Part shown: one piece after another, positions 1 to 9,956 of the stretch | Layout of the letters: the number at the start of each line of letters is the position of its first letter | Position numbering within the stretch: position 1 is the stretch's first letter | Assembly (NCBI GenBank): GCA_002296655.1 | Contig: DBIN01000008.1 | Coordinates: 1 to 64,000, forward strand | DNA length: 64,000 bases | Origin: Acinetobacter sp. UBA801 | GTDB lineage: Bacteria; Pseudomonadota; Gammaproteobacteria; Pseudomonadales; Moraxellaceae | Direction: 5' to 3' | Made by a program: the position numbers and the translations under genes | The notes under the pieces: model-generated | Databases searched by the model: none | The model's input: only the letters and a program-made list of their open reading frames with translations | What the model was told of the DNA's origin: nothing

Positions 1-228
1 CATTCACCCTGGCAAAAAGGCACATGCGAAAATATGAATGGTTTAATTAGGCAATATTTACCTAAAGGGATTGATTTAAATCAGGCAGATCAGCATTATT
101 TAAATCAAGTTGCCATGTCACTGAATACTCGTCCTAGAAAAGCGTTAGATTGGCTTACACCATTAGAGAAATTTGCTCAGCTTGTTGATTATCATAAGAC
201 TTTTCAAACTCTCCCACCTCATGTTTGA
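1..228 (+). mobile_element. IS30-family transposase, C-terminal part (runs off the left edge)
   Basis: The reading frame is open from base 1, so the gene begins outside the window. The visible 75 residues contain [19 protein letters not shown], which matches the final catalytic block of IS30-type DDE transposases; the E in CEN is the likely third catalytic residue. The end contains the typical [15 protein letters not shown] segment. The protein ends at a TGA that overlaps the start of the next frame. I could not define a terminal inverted repeat after the stop, so the right boundary of the element is uncertain. A 7-base inverted repeat (TTCAAAC at 203, GTTTGAA at 223) spans the end of the gene and may belong to the element. 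Confidence 0.85.
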
Positions 229-785
229 ATTCGCCCAGTATCCGGTTGCTATCTTTAAACTTGCAGCAGTATTTTTTGTTCTCTTGCCGCTCTTGGTAAC
301 TTCAGTTATCTTCTATATCGGGCGGAGCAACAATAAGACTTATGTAGAAATCTGGACGCTATTCATTGAGCTGGAACTGACCATGCTCTTATACAATCTA
401 GGCTGTATTGCCATCGCAGTGGTCTTATGGAAATTTACGTTTAATCATTACACCACAGAAAATTTATTATAGGGTTTGGAACATTCCCATTACTTTAGGC
501 ATTCAAAAACATGAAATTTATGATTGCCGGATTAATCATCAGTTTGATGCACCACTTACTTGGATGTTAAGGCAAGTAAAAACTTTCGATTCAACGAGTG
601 ATCTAGATGCATTTGACAGAAAAATGGGAACCATAGAGTTTGTTTTTATTCATCAACAACCCATCAATTGGCTGAGACATAAATTCAGCCTGATGTATTT
701 ACTCAGTTTTTCCAAACAGCATCGTCATGCGATTGTTCAAATGCTTCAAGACCATTGGAATTTAAAATTCCATCGAGACTCATAA
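221..785 (+). pseudogene. Membrane protein with PH-like tail, apparently frameshifted
   Basis: Two overlapping frames look like one broken gene. The first (from ATG at 221 to a stop at 472) gives two hydrophobic segments, at about residues 9-28 and 48-67. The second frame (open from about 408 to 785) continues with a soluble part containing ITPQKIYYRVWNIP, which resembles the small bacterial PH-like domains that follow paired membrane helices. The switch is most easily explained by a one-base change around 400-460. The 5' end abuts the IS30 tail, so the original start may also be lost. Function is unknown. A sequencing error, or two genuinely separate genes, remains possible. Confidence 0.5.
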
Positions 786-795
786 AACCAGCATC

Positions 796-823
796 AAAAA
801 GCCCTGCGATTGCAGGGCTTTTT
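796..823. terminator. Bidirectional intrinsic terminator
   Basis: A GCCCTGC / GCAGGGC stem with a 4-base loop is flanked by an A-run on the left and a T-run on the right. It sits between the convergent frameshifted gene and infC and can serve both strands. Confidence 0.85.
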
Positions 824-838
824 AGACTCAATAAGTGC

Positions 839-1387
839 TTACTTTTTCTTTTTAGGACCAAGCAGCATTCCCATTTGACGACCTTCCATTTTTGGTGCTT
901 GTTCAACTACACCATATTCAACTACGTCAGCTTCAACTTTTTGTAATTGAGCCAAACCTAACTGTTGGTGAGCCATTTCACGACCACGGAAGCGTAAAGT
1001 GATTTTTACCTTGTTTCCTTCTTCAAGGAATTTGATAATTGCACGTAATTTTACGTTGTAATCGCCAACATCAGTCGCAGGGCGCAGCTTGATTTCTTTC
1101 ACCTGTACTTGATGCTGTTTTTTCTTCGCTTCTTTCTGCTTTTGCTTTAGATCAAACAAATGCTTGTTAAAGTCCATGATTTTGCATACTGGTGGTTCAG
1201 CATTTGCCACAATTTCCACCAAATCAAGGTCTACGCTTTCTGCTGCGCGTAATGCATCAGCCAAGCTGACAATACCTTTTTGCTCACCATTTTCGTCTAC
1301 AAGACGGACTTCTTTTGCACGAATTTCATCATTCAAAGCAGGACGGTTAGATTTTCCGCCCTGTTGATTACGGTCAGGCTGTTTAAT
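839..1387 (-). CDS. infC: Translation initiation factor IF-3, AUU start
   Basis: IF-3 binds the 30S subunit, prevents premature 50S joining and proofreads the start codon. The protein has the conserved N-terminal [19 protein letters not shown] block, a linker rich in K and Q around residues 80-95, and a C-terminal domain ending in a lysine run. I place the start at ATT (1387-1385), not at the internal TTG (1336). That choice gives 182 residues, the usual family length. A GGAG lies about 8 bases upstream, inside the end of thrS. ATT is the known autoregulatory start of infC in enterobacteria, where IF-3 represses its own translation. The gene follows thrS by 5 bases and is clearly cotranscribed with it. 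Confidence 0.95.
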   Translation of the reverse strand: MKQPDRNQQGGKSNRPALNDEIRAKEVRLVDENGEQKGIVSLADALRAAESVDLDLVEIVANAEPPVCKIMDFNKHLFDLKQKQKEAKKKQHQVQVKEIKLRPATDVGDYNVKLRAIIKFLEEGNKVKITLRFRGREMAHQQLGLAQLQKVEADVVEYGVVEQAPKMEGRQMGMLLGPKKKK

Positions 1388-1392
1388 CGCTG

Positions 1393-3315
1393 TTACTCCA
1401 CAATATACCGGCCGCGTTCTGCGACGGCTGTTTTCACTAGGTCAATGAAAGCATCAATTGACATAGTACCCAAATTTGTTCCTGAGCGAGTACGGACGTT
1501 TACCGTTCCTTCTTCCACTTCACGGTCCCCAAGTACCAATAAGTATGGAATACGCTCTAATGTACGCTCACGAATCTTAAAGCCGATTTTCTCATTTCTC
1601 AAGTCAGAAATAGCACGAATACCGTTTTCTTTAAGTTTTGCGACGACCTGTTCACTTGCAGCAGCTTGTGAGTCGGTAATATTCATAACACAAGCTTGCA
1701 CTGGCGCTAACCATGGTGGCATAAAGCCTGCATAGTGCTCAATAAGTATACCAATAAATCGTTCAAAGCTGCCAAGAATTGCACGGTGCAACATTACAGG
1801 CTGATCACGATCATTGTCTTCAGTGACATAAGATGCCTCTAAACGTTCAGGCAAGTTAAAGTCACACTGAATTGTACCACATTGCCACACACGACCTAAG
1901 CAGTCTTTCAGTGAGAATTCAATTTTCGGGCCGTAGAACGCGCCTTCACCCGGTTGTAACTCCCAATCTAGACCTGCAGCATCCAGAGCATCTGCCAAAG
2001 ATTTTTCTGCAATATCCCAAAGTGCATCATCTCCCACACGTTTTTCAGGACGTGTAGACAGCTTCATTTGCACCTCTTCAAAACCGAAATCTTTATAAAC
2101 ATCTAAAGTCAGTTTGATGAAGTCTGCAACTTCAGGCCCAATTTGCTCTTTGGTACAAAAAATGTGAGCATCGTCTTGTGTAAAGCCACGCACGCGCATA
2201 ATGCCGTGCAATGAACCCGATGGCTCATTACGGTGACATGAACCAAATTCTGCCAGACGAATTGGCAAATCACGATACGACTTTAGCCCTTGGTTAAAAA
2301 CTTGTACGTGACATGGGCAGTTCATTGGTTTTACTGCATAATTACGATTTTCAGAATGGGTAGTGAACATATTGTCTGCATAGTTGGCAGCATGTCCTGA
2401 TTTTTCCCATAGCGTAAAATCGACCACTTGCGGGGTACGAATTTCCAAGTAACCGTGGTCTTGTTGTACTTTACGCATGTATTGCTCAAGTACTTGGTAA
2501 ATCGTCCAGCCATTTGGATGCCAGAACACCATGCCTGGCGCTTCTTCCTGCATGTGGAACAAGTCCAAAGCTTTACCAATTTTACGATGGTCACGTTTTT
2601 CTGCTTCTTCTATACGTTTGATATACGCCGCGAGTTGCTTTTTATCTGCCCAAGCCGTACCATAAATACGTTGTAACTGTTCGTTTTTGGCATCACCGCG
2701 CCAGTAAGCGCCAGAAATTTTGGTGAGTTTGAACGACTTTAAGAATTTAGTGTTTGGAACGTGTGGACCGCGGCACATATCCAAATAGTCTTGGTGATAG
2801 TACAAGCCCATTTGAGTTTCGTTTGGCATGTCTGCAATCAAACGTAATTTATATTCTTCGCCACGTGCTGTGAATTCTGCAATCACCTCATCACGCGGGG
2901 TCATTTTTTTCACAACATCATAATCTTGGTCGATGAGCTTTTTCATACGCTCTTCGATTGCTGCCAAGTCATCTAACGTAAATGGGCGTGGCATCCAGAT
3001 GTCATAGTAGAAACCTTCTTCAATGACAGGGCCTATCACCATTTTCGCTTCAGGGAAAAGCTGTTTTACCGCATGCCCTACTAAGTGCGCACATGAGTGA
3101 CGGATAATTTCTACACCTTCTTCATCTTTAGGCGTAATAATTTGTACGGTTGCATCTTCAGTAATTAAATCGCAAGCATCGACCAAACGATCATTCACAC
3201 GTCCAGCAACTGTATTTTTGGCAAGACCTGGACCGATGCTTTGAGCAACTTCCATCACAGATACGGCTTGATCAAACTGTTTTTGATCGCCATTTGGCAA
3301 AGTGATAATAGGCAT
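1393..3315 (-). CDS. thrS: Threonine--tRNA ligase
   Basis: This 640-residue enzyme charges tRNA-Thr in the cytoplasm. In order it shows an N-terminal TGS domain (about 1-62), an editing domain with [11 protein letters not shown] near residue 73, the class II catalytic core with the zinc-binding MNCPCHV segment and [11 protein letters not shown] motif 2, and an anticodon-binding domain from about 540. The length equals the family norm. The ATG at 3315 has AAGGA upstream. It is the first gene of a thrS-infC unit, as in many gammaproteobacteria; infC starts 5 bases after its stop. Confidence 0.97.
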   Translation of the reverse strand: MPIITLPNGDQKQFDQAVSVMEVAQSIGPGLAKNTVAGRVNDRLVDACDLITEDATVQIITPKDEEGVEIIRHSCAHLVGHAVKQLFPEAKMVIGPVIEEGFYYDIWMPRPFTLDDLAAIEERMKKLIDQDYDVVKKMTPRDEVIAEFTARGEEYKLRLIADMPNETQMGLYYHQDYLDMCRGPHVPNTKFLKSFKLTKISGAYWRGDAKNEQLQRIYGTAWADKKQLAAYIKRIEEAEKRDHRKIGKALDLFHMQEEAPGMVFWHPNGWTIYQVLEQYMRKVQQDHGYLEIRTPQVVDFTLWEKSGHAANYADNMFTTHSENRNYAVKPMNCPCHVQVFNQGLKSYRDLPIRLAEFGSCHRNEPSGSLHGIMRVRGFTQDDAHIFCTKEQIGPEVADFIKLTLDVYKDFGFEEVQMKLSTRPEKRVGDDALWDIAEKSLADALDAAGLDWELQPGEGAFYGPKIEFSLKDCLGRVWQCGTIQCDFNLPERLEASYVTEDNDRDQPVMLHRAILGSFERFIGILIEHYAGFMPPWLAPVQACVMNITDSQAAASEQVVAKLKENGIRAISDLRNEKIGFKIRERTLERIPYLLVLGDREVEEGTVNVRTRSGTNLGTMSIDAFIDLVKTAVAERGRYIVE

Positions 3316-3482
3316 AGATAAAAATCCTTAAGGAGTGATGCCCCGTACCATGGAGCATATCACCGCGAGATTATGATTAAGGGAGACCCTCAAAAGATAA
3401 AAACGGTGTATAAATAAAAAGCGCCTTAAATTTTACACGGCTTGCGTTCAGGTTTAAACCTTTGTGTACTAAAAAAGCCAAA

Positions 3483-3750
3483 GAATCGGTATTTCAGCTG
3501 TTTTTATTCCCTGCAGGTTACCCACAGCGTGAATTGTCCATGCTGATAGGCATACACCTCGGCAAACTGTGGTAACACCGCCTCACTCTACTGCGGGCGT
3601 AAAAACACGTAATCATCTATTTGAATGCAATGCTGTTTGGGCAATTGAATCAACCCTTGATTGCTGTTACGTCCATATAAGGCATGTGGATGACTACCCT
3701 CAGGATAAATATAATCTCCCATCCAAAAATAATTACTTTGCATATCACGC
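3483..3750 (-). pseudogene. Relic of a minus-strand gene with an internal stop
   Basis: Reading leftward from an ATG at about 3742 gives QSNYFWMGDYIYPEG and then DDYVFLRPQ. A TAG follows, and the frame continues sensibly as SEAVLPQFAEVYAYQHGQF before a final stop. A good ribosome site (GGGGAGCG) precedes the ATG, so this looks like a once-translated gene end. The LRPxQSEAVLxQF pattern reminds me of the C-terminus of PLP-dependent D-amino-acid deaminase or aldolase-like proteins, but I am not sure. Only about 80 residues remain. Confidence 0.4.
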
Positions 3751-3840
3751 TCCCCTGTTCAATGCGCTTACTTTGACGATTGCTTGAGTTGTTTATTGAA
3801 CATCACGCTGCACTCAAACTTGGAGTCGTGAAAATATGAC

Positions 3841-3910
3841 TTAAAATGGATTAACCCATTTTTGCTGTGGATCAAGCTGCTCATGAAGTTGCGTAAAAGT
3901 AAGCGTGCAC
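3841..3910 (-). pseudogene. Relic: C-terminus of a possible FAD-linked oxidase
   Basis: Leftward reading in one frame gives TQLHEQLDPQQKWVNPF followed by TAA (3843-3841). This pattern (LKxxxDPxxxW) is common at the C-termini of FAD-binding oxidases and dehydrogenases. Nothing upstream in the same frame looks intact, so only the tail of a gene appears to remain. The assignment rests on about 20 residues and is tentative. Confidence 0.3.
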
Positions 3911-4023
3911 TGAATAGACCTTATGAATTCATTCTATAAGCCTTAATTTAGTCCCTACTTAAAAACAAGTGGGGGACTTAAATTTATAACTACAAATAAC
4001 CAGACGTAGATTACATCGCGCCT

Positions 4024-4134
4024 ATGAGCATGACTGAAATTAGCCAACCACTTGGCTTTAGTGAATTACGGAAATTTTGACGTGCATTTAAGCGTTGGAT
4101 AGGACTCAACCCATCACTCTATAAAGCCAAATAA
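4024..4134 (+). pseudogene. Relic: C-terminus of an AraC-family regulator
   Basis: Rightward translation gives MTEISQPLGFSELRKF, then an in-frame TGA, then RAFKRWIGLNPSLYKAK and a stop. This is the second helix-turn-helix of AraC/XylS regulators (typically VTEIAxxLGFSExSxFxRAFKRWxGxSPxxYR). The DNA-binding tail is recognisable, but the gene is truncated at its 5' side and interrupted. It lies head to head with the two minus-strand relics, suggesting a decayed regulator plus target-gene locus. Confidence 0.7.
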
Positions 4135-4323
4135 CAAAATAAGTGATTTTTTTTATTGAGTAAAAAAGCTGCTAATTTTTACTGAAACTAATTTTTAAAT
4201 ATACTTACAAGTGATTCAAAATAAAAACAACAGATTTTCGACTAAAGCATAAATGCAAAGCTGCCATAAAATCCCTATCGTTTTAAGTTGGATAAAATAA
4301 CGACACATATATGGAGAATAACA

Positions 4324-5970
4324 ATGGTCAGCGCATACGATGAACTACCGCGTACCCCTGCGAACTTTGTCGCCTTGTCCCCGTTACGTTACTTAGAGCG
4401 GGCAGCTTATATTTACCCTCACCAAAACGCGATTATTCACGGTTCACGTCAAATTACCTGGCGCGAAACTTATTTGCGCTGCTGCCAATTTGCGCATCAA
4501 CTTCAAAATTTAGGCATCAGCAAAAATGATACTGTTTCGGTGCTGCTCCCAAATGTTCCCGCCATGCTAGAAGCACACTTTGCCGTACCAATGTCAGGTG
4601 CAGTGCTGAATACCTTAAACACTCGTCTGGATGCTAAAACACTGGCATTTATGCTCGATCATGCAGAATCCAAAGTGCTTTTGGTGGACCCTGAATTTGC
4701 GGCTTTAGCACAAGAAGCGTTGCAGATGGTCAATCATGAAATTTACGTGATTGATGTCAGCGATGCAGAATATGAGCATGCTGCCAATGCTCTTAGCATC
4801 GGACAGATTGAATACGAAACTTGGCTGGCTGCAGGTGACCCCAATTTTGAATGGCATTTACCTCAAGATGAATGGGATGCAATTAGCCTGAACTATACTT
4901 CGGGCACGACAGGCAACCCGAAAGGCGTGGTCTATCATCATCGTGGTGCTTACATTAATGCAGCCAGCAATATTATTGCCTGCGGGATGACCCCACGTGC
5001 AACCTACCTATGGACATTGCCCCTATTCCACTGTAATGGCTGGTGCTTTGCATGGACAATGGCGGCCAACGGTGGCACCAATATCTGCTTGCGAAAAGTC
5101 GACCCTGAACTGATTTTTAAATTAATCGCAGAGCACAAAGTCGATTATTTCTGCGGTGCACCAATTGTCTTGTCGATGCTCATCAATACCCCAGAACAGA
5201 AAAAAACCCAGTTTGATCACCGTGTTGAAGTGATGGTTGCTGGTGCTGCACCACCAGCAGCAATTATTGAGGGCATGCGCAATATTGGCATTAATGTGAC
5301 TCACGTTTATGGCTTAACTGAAACCTATGGCCCATCTGCATTGTGTGCTTCTCAAGCTGGTTGGAGCGACCTATCCATTCAGGAACAGTCACAATTACAT
5401 TCGCGTCAAGGCGTTCCTTACCCATTGCAAGATGGCATGAAAGTTTTAGACCCTGAAACCATGCAACCCGTGCCAAAAGACGGCAAAACCATGGGCGAAA
5501 TTATGTTCCGTGGCAATATCGTGATGAAAGGCTATTTGAAAAACCCAGAAGCTACCGCAGAAGCATTTGCAGGCGGTTGGTTCCATACGGGCGATTTAGC
5601 TGTCTGCCAACCTGATGGCTACGCCAAAATTACTGACCGTTCTAAAGATGTGATTATTTCAGGTGGTGAAAATATTTCTTCACTCGAAGTGGAAGAAGTG
5701 TTGTATCAACATCCTGCAGTTTTGACCGCCGCAGTGGTGGCAAAACCAGACCCACGTTGGCAAGAAGTCCCGTGTGCCTTTATTGAACTGAAAGAAGGTA
5801 AACAGGTCAGCCCTGAAGAAATTATTGCCTATTGCAGTCAACATTTAGCGCGTTTTAAAGTGCCAAAGGATGTGGTGATTACTGAAATTCCCAAAACGTC
5901 GACAGGTAAGCTACAAAAATTTGTACTGCGCGAATGGGCCAAAGAGCGTTCAGTCGGTGAGTGTGGCTAA
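4324..5970 (+). CDS. AMP-forming acyl-CoA synthetase (AlkK/DmdB-like)
   Basis: This 548-residue enzyme should activate a carboxylic acid to its acyl-CoA through an acyl-adenylate. It has the ATP-binding YTSGTTGNPKGVV loop (about 195-207), the YGLTETYGP adenine-site motif (about 328-336), WFHTGDLA (about 420) and the catalytic C-terminal PKTSTGKLQKF lysine. The N-terminus (NFVALSPLRYLERAA) is typical of the branch containing medium-chain fatty acyl-CoA, methylmercaptopropionyl-CoA and plant AAE-type ligases. The exact acid is not predictable. The start is ATG 4324, with GGAG 8 bases upstream; an earlier ATG at 4288 lacks a site. It stands alone between the relic region and a terminator. Confidence 0.88.
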   Translation: MVSAYDELPRTPANFVALSPLRYLERAAYIYPHQNAIIHGSRQITWRETYLRCCQFAHQLQNLGISKNDTVSVLLPNVPAMLEAHFAVPMSGAVLNTLNTRLDAKTLAFMLDHAESKVLLVDPEFAALAQEALQMVNHEIYVIDVSDAEYEHAANALSIGQIEYETWLAAGDPNFEWHLPQDEWDAISLNYTSGTTGNPKGVVYHHRGAYINAASNIIACGMTPRATYLWTLPLFHCNGWCFAWTMAANGGTNICLRKVDPELIFKLIAEHKVDYFCGAPIVLSMLINTPEQKKTQFDHRVEVMVAGAAPPAAIIEGMRNIGINVTHVYGLTETYGPSALCASQAGWSDLSIQEQSQLHSRQGVPYPLQDGMKVLDPETMQPVPKDGKTMGEIMFRGNIVMKGYLKNPEATAEAFAGGWFHTGDLAVCQPDGYAKITDRSKDVIISGGENISSLEVEEVLYQHPAVLTAAVVAKPDPRWQEVPCAFIELKEGKQVSPEEIIAYCSQHLARFKVPKDVVITEIPKTSTGKLQKFVLREWAKERSVGECG

Positions 5971-6004
5971 AATTTGAAAAATCCCTACACATAACAGGCC
6001 AAAT

Positions 6005-6034
6005 AAAAAACGACTCGGCATGAGTCGTTTTTTT
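6005..6034. terminator. Intrinsic terminator
   Basis: ACGACTC / GAGTCGT stem with a short loop, an A-run before it and seven Ts after it. It ends the acyl-CoA synthetase transcript and may also end the opposing darP operon. Confidence 0.8.
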
Positions 6035-6084
6035 GTGCAATCATCAGCTCACGCTATCTATCTTCTTAGATAAGGAACACTAAT

Positions 6085-6618
6085 TTAGCTTTCTGACAAT
6101 AAAGCGACTTGCTGCACATAGTTAAACAACTTGAGTTTAGATGCTTCAAGTTCTTCTACAGACATTTCTTGCTTCATATCACGATGGATACGCAACACAT
6201 GCTGACGCAGCGTATGACGCTCAGCCGCTTTATAGGTTTTACTAAAATCATTAATTACAGGGTCGCCATCTTTAATGATTCGCTCCACCCAACGCTGTAA
6301 CTGTGCGGTTTTTTTCGCACCTTGTTGCGGGGTCAAATAAGACAAAATTACGCTTTCATCTTCATTACGCAACAATTTACCAATACGCTGACACTGACGA
6401 CGACGTGCTTCATGTGAAGTAATACTTTGCAATTCCAGTAAAGCATCAATTAAACGCTCTTCTACTGGAAGTTTTTGAATTTGTTTGGTGCTTAACTGCG
6501 CCAATTGTTCGCCTAGCGCAGCCATACGTTGTACGGCTTTTTTCTGTTCGGTTTTACTTGCACGCCCTTCTAAAGATTCAAAGTCATCTTCGGTAAAACG
6601 TTGCGGTCGACGTGCCAC
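6085..6618 (-). CDS. darP: DarP/YjgA, 50S-associated ribosome biogenesis factor
   Basis: This 177-residue basic, helical protein belongs to the DUF615/YjgA family, which binds late 50S precursors and aids peptidyl-transferase-centre maturation. Family features visible are the RRPQRFTEDDFESLEGRASKT-type N-terminus, the IQKLPVEERLIDALLE block (about 62) and the RQCQRIGKLLRNED block (about 98). It follows npr by 2 bases and is the last gene of the pcnB-to-darP run. Confidence 0.9.
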   Translation of the reverse strand: MARRPQRFTEDDFESLEGRASKTEQKKAVQRMAALGEQLAQLSTKQIQKLPVEERLIDALLELQSITSHEARRRQCQRIGKLLRNEDESVILSYLTPQQGAKKTAQLQRWVERIIKDGDPVINDFSKTYKAAERHTLRQHVLRIHRDMKQEMSVEELEASKLKLFNYVQQVALLSES

Positions 6619-6620
6619 GA

Positions 6621-6890
6621 TTAATCTGCCTCGTAAAATTTTGCTGCAAACAGTGCTTGAATATCAGATAAAGCTTTTTCTTCATCTGCACCATCAATCA
6701 CCAAGCGTAAAGTAGTTCCCTTGCCTGCACCTAACATGAGCAAGGACATAATATTTTTAGCATCAACCAATTTGTCGCCTTTACCAATTTGGATTGACGA
6801 ACGAAATTTAGTGGTCACTTCAATCAGCTTCCCAGATGCCCGTGCATGTAAACCTAGTTTATTAATTACGTCAACAGTTGTGTCAATCAT
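6621..6890 (-). CDS. HPr-family phosphocarrier, nitrogen type (NPr)
   Basis: 89 residues, starting [19 protein letters not shown]. His15 in GLHARAS is the phospho-accepting residue, and [14 protein letters not shown] (about 49-62) replaces the HPr regulatory-serine region. NPr carries phosphate in the PTS-Ntr regulatory relay rather than for sugar import. The ATG overlaps the rapZ stop as ATGA, so the two are translationally coupled; the longer upstream frame is within rapZ. Coupling with RapZ mirrors the rapZ-npr pair of enterobacteria. The partner EI-Ntr and EIIA-Ntr genes are not in this window. Confidence 0.9.
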   Translation of the reverse strand: MIDTTVDVINKLGLHARASGKLIEVTTKFRSSIQIGKGDKLVDAKNIMSLLMLGAGKGTTLRLVIDGADEEKALSDIQALFAAKFYEAD

Positions 6891-7738
6891 GACCAGTGCT
6901 TCATTTCTCGGTGTAAGACTTGAATAGACCATTGTGCCTCAAGTGCTTTCTTTAGTCTATCAACGATATAGACAGAACGGTGTTGCCCACCCGTACAGCC
7001 AATTGAAATGGTAATGTAGTGGCGATGCCCTTCGGCAAACGCTGGCAACCATTTTTCTAAAAACTGCTGAATGTCATGAATCATTTCATGAGTTTGTGGA
7101 CTTTGTTGCAAAAATTCCTGCACAGGTGCATCTAAGCCTGAATATTTCCTGAGCTCCAAATCCCAATGTGGATTGGGTAAATGGCGTACATCAAAGACAT
7201 AATCGGCATCTAAGGGAATTCCGTGCTTATAGCCAAAGGATTGTAAAATTACAATGAGATTGTCAGTTTGCCCAAGCTTAGACAACAACACGTGTTTTAA
7301 ATCATGCACACTTTTGTCGGTAGTATCAATATGCACCGAAGAGCGAAACTGAATGGGCATCAACAAGTTTTTTTCTTCTTGAATACATTCATTCAAGCTT
7401 TTAAAACGATTAGAGAGTGGATGCGGACGGCGTGATGCGCTAAAACGGGCAATCAATTCCTGATCTTGCGTGGTCAGATAAATAATATCGACTGAACCAT
7501 GCTTTTGCAGTTGCTCAAATACCAAATCAAACTCTTGCAAGTCGGCACGGGTACTGCGTACATCTACCCCCAATGCCAACTGTTCCAAGTTATTTTCCTG
7601 ATCCAGTTTATCCACAATTTCGGGAAGCAATGCCAAAGGTAAATTATCAATACAATAATAACCCAAATCTTCCAACACTTGTAATGCCGAAGATTTTCCA
7701 GAACCCGATTGACCTGTTACGATCAAAATACGTTTCAT
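6887..7738 (-). CDS. rapZ: RapZ, nucleotide-binding RNase adapter protein
   Basis: A 283-residue protein with a Walker A motif, GQSGSGKS (about residues 8-15), and the family block [12 protein letters not shown] near residue 247. In E. coli RapZ binds glucosamine-6-phosphate and delivers the sRNA GlmZ to RNase E. Whether such sRNAs exist here cannot be seen. The start is ATG 7738; the frame also has an ATG three codons earlier. It is coupled to npr by an ATGA overlap and begins 24 bases after panC. Confidence 0.93.
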   Translation of the reverse strand: MKRILIVTGQSGSGKSSALQVLEDLGYYCIDNLPLALLPEIVDKLDQENNLEQLALGVDVRSTRADLQEFDLVFEQLQKHGSVDIIYLTTQDQELIARFSASRRPHPLSNRFKSLNECIQEEKNLLMPIQFRSSVHIDTTDKSVHDLKHVLLSKLGQTDNLIVILQSFGYKHGIPLDADYVFDVRHLPNPHWDLELRKYSGLDAPVQEFLQQSPQTHEMIHDIQQFLEKWLPAFAEGHRHYITISIGCTGGQHRSVYIVDRLKKALEAQWSIQVLHREMKHWS

Positions 7739-7762
7739 GGCATGCAACCCTTCTCTTGTCAG

Positions 7763-8608
7763 CTATGCAGAATGTTTGACCTGCAAATTATCAATTAAAC
7801 GTGTATTGCCCAATTTTGCCGCAACGAACAACACTAAATCTTCACTAAACGCTTCAATTTTCTGCAGTTCTGTTGTACGCGCCTCTACATAGTCCACAAC
7901 AAAGCCTGCTGCTGTCAATGTTGCTTTAATATTCGCTAACACTTGTGACAAAGTTTCACCTTGCTGTAATGCTTGTGCAGCTGTTTTTAAACTTTGATAA
8001 ATTGTCGGTGCAATTTGACGCTGTTCCACACTCAAATACCCATTGCGTGAACTAAGTGCCAAACCATCAGCTGCACGTACAATTGGTATACCAATCACTT
8101 CTAGCGGAATATTCAAGTCGCGTACAAACTGACGAATGACTGCCAATTGTTGATAGTCTTTTTCACCAAAGAAAGCATAGTTTGGCTGTACCATGTTGAA
8201 TAATTTGGTCACGACCACCGCAACACCATCAAAGTGTCCAGGACGCTGCAAACCACACAAGTCTGCCGTAATCTGGCTGACTGAAATATTGGTCAAACGT
8301 GGTTTGTTACCATACATTTGCTCAACTGAAGGTGCAAAAATAATGTCGCAGCCAACCTCTGCTAACAATTGACTGTCTTGGTCTAAAGTTCGTGGATAAC
8401 TATCAAAGTCTTCATTAGGCCCAAATTGAATTGGATTGACAAAAATACTAACCACCACCACATCACATATTTTTTTCGCTTCGCGCACTAAAGTTAAATG
8501 CCCTTCGTGCAAATTGCCCATGGTCGGAACAAAACCAATGCTTTTTCGTGCAGCGCGTGCAGGCTGTAACGAAGCCGCTAAGCCTTGAATTGTGGTTTCA
8601 GTTTTCAT
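7763..8608 (-). CDS. panC: Pantothenate synthetase (pantoate--beta-alanine ligase)
   Basis: This 281-residue enzyme makes pantothenate from pantoate, beta-alanine and ATP, the last step before the coenzyme A branch. It has the class I-like [10 protein letters not shown] nucleotide motif (about 27-36), GEKDYQQL (about 148) and the [10 protein letters not shown] loop. I chose ATG 8608, which starts one base after the panB stop; the frame extends further upstream only inside panB. PanB and PanC are consecutive pathway enzymes and clearly cotranscribed. Confidence 0.96.
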   Translation of the reverse strand: MKTETTIQGLAASLQPARAARKSIGFVPTMGNLHEGHLTLVREAKKICDVVVVSIFVNPIQFGPNEDFDSYPRTLDQDSQLLAEVGCDIIFAPSVEQMYGNKPRLTNISVSQITADLCGLQRPGHFDGVAVVVTKLFNMVQPNYAFFGEKDYQQLAVIRQFVRDLNIPLEVIGIPIVRAADGLALSSRNGYLSVEQRQIAPTIYQSLKTAAQALQQGETLSQVLANIKATLTAAGFVVDYVEARTTELQKIEAFSEDLVLFVAAKLGNTRLIDNLQVKHSA

Positions 8609-8609
8609 A

Positions 8610-9419
8610 TTACAACTCGACTTGGAAAGTTTGTTCACGTGCTGGGAAAGAGCCATCTTGAACTGCAGCATGATAGGCTTTAAACGCATCTAAAATGGCA
8701 GTTTCACCCGCTTGTTCTTTCATAAAATTACGCACGAATTTTGCGACACGGCCAAAAGTCAACCCCAGCATGTCTTGCACCACCAATACCTGACCGTCAG
8801 TGTCTGCGCCCGCACCAATTCCAATAACGGGAACTTCAGGGAACAAGGCAGAAATTTCTTGACCTAGCTGTGCTGGCACACATTCTAATAATAGAATCGC
8901 AGCGCCAGCTTCTACAACAGCTTTACAATCAGCAATTAGTTTATCTGCAGCTTCACGGGTACGTGCCTGTAATTTATAACCGCCAAATACATGCACCGAT
9001 TGTGGCGTTAAACCTAAATGCACACAGACAGGAATACCATTACGGGTCAGTGTTGCAACGGTTTCACAGAGCCATGCACCACCTTCCATTTTGACCATTT
9101 GCGCACCCGCCTGCATCACTTCTTTCGAGCTTTGCAATGCATCATTTAAGGTGGCATAACTCATAAATGGCAAGTCAGTCAAAATAAAAGCATGTTGATT
9201 ACCACGACGCACCGCCGCAGTGTGATAAGCCATATCCGCCACGCTTACAGGCAAGGTTGAGTCACGTCCCTGAATAGACATACCCAAAGAATCACCAATT
9301 AAAATCGTATCAATTTCAGCAATTTCCATTGCTTTCGCCATGCTTGCATCATAGCAAGTCAGGCAGGAGAATTTTCGACCTTCCGCTTTAAATTTTCTTA
9401 GGTCACTTAAACTAATCAT
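8610..9419 (-). CDS. panB: 3-methyl-2-oxobutanoate hydroxymethyltransferase
   Basis: The 269-residue PanB transfers a hydroxymethyl group from methylene-THF to ketoisovalerate, giving ketopantoate. The N-terminal [13 protein letters not shown] and ILIGDSLGM segments and the [15 protein letters not shown] segment are typical, including the metal-binding GDS acid. The start is MISLSDL at 9419, with GAGG upstream; an upstream in-frame start would overextend the family N-terminus. It follows folK by 48 bases and precedes panC by 1 base. Confidence 0.96.
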   Translation of the reverse strand: MISLSDLRKFKAEGRKFSCLTCYDASMAKAMEIAEIDTILIGDSLGMSIQGRDSTLPVSVADMAYHTAAVRRGNQHAFILTDLPFMSYATLNDALQSSKEVMQAGAQMVKMEGGAWLCETVATLTRNGIPVCVHLGLTPQSVHVFGGYKLQARTREAADKLIADCKAVVEAGAAILLLECVPAQLGQEISALFPEVPVIGIGAGADTDGQVLVVQDMLGLTFGRVAKFVRNFMKEQAGETAILDAFKAYHAAVQDGSFPAREQTFQVEL

Positions 9420-9467
9420 GAAATATTCCTCTATGGAAAAAGCATCACGCATGCTTAATTTAAAACT

Positions 9468-9956
9468 TTATAGCCCTGCCCAATTGCCTGCATCCACAAC
9501 AGTTAAGCTCGGATGTTCAAGCAATGGCGAGTGTTTTAATAATTGTCCTTTGACGCTTAAGTTAGCATCCAAATCTAACAGCGGGATGACGACAAAATCG
9601 CGTTCTAACACCCCCACATGCGGTACAGTCAGACGTTCATTTTGAATACTAGCATCAGCATAAATCAACAAGTCTAAATCTAGCGTACGCTCACCCCAAT
9701 GACGTAAACGTACCCGACCTGACTCATGTTCAAGACGCTGCAATTCATCTAACAATGCCAGGGCTTCAAGCTCGGTATCTAAACGTACCACAGCATTCAA
9801 ATAATTAGGCTGATCTTGTGGTCCCATTGGTGGGCTTTGATACAGTTTAGATGTCTGCACCTGCCCCAGTGTTGCCAGTTTTTGCACCGCTTCAGTCAAA
9901 ATTTGACGCGAATCGCCTAAATTACTGCCTAAACCAATATAGGTGATGTTGCTCAT
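9468..9956 (-). CDS. folK: HPPK, 6-hydroxymethyl-dihydropterin pyrophosphokinase
   Basis: This 162-residue enzyme transfers pyrophosphate from ATP to hydroxymethyldihydropterin in folate synthesis. It shows IGLGSNLGDS at residues 7-16 and the signature HWGERTLDLDLLIY (about 85-98), which holds the two magnesium-binding aspartates. The ATG overlaps the pcnB stop by ATGA, so it is coupled to pcnB. The folK-panB-panC arrangement links folate and pantothenate supply; PanB uses a folate cofactor. Confidence 0.95.
   Translation of the reverse strand: MSNITYIGLGSNLGDSRQILTEAVQKLATLGQVQTSKLYQSPPMGPQDQPNYLNAVVRLDTELEALALLDELQRLEHESGRVRLRHWGERTLDLDLLIYADASIQNERLTVPHVGVLERDFVVIPLLDLDANLSVKGQLLKHSPLLEHPSLTVVDAGNWAGL

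Noticed and set aside
3569..3787. Plus-strand open frame in the relic region
   Set aside because: It is on the opposite strand of a recognisable protein tail, has no ribosome site, and its product resembles nothing.
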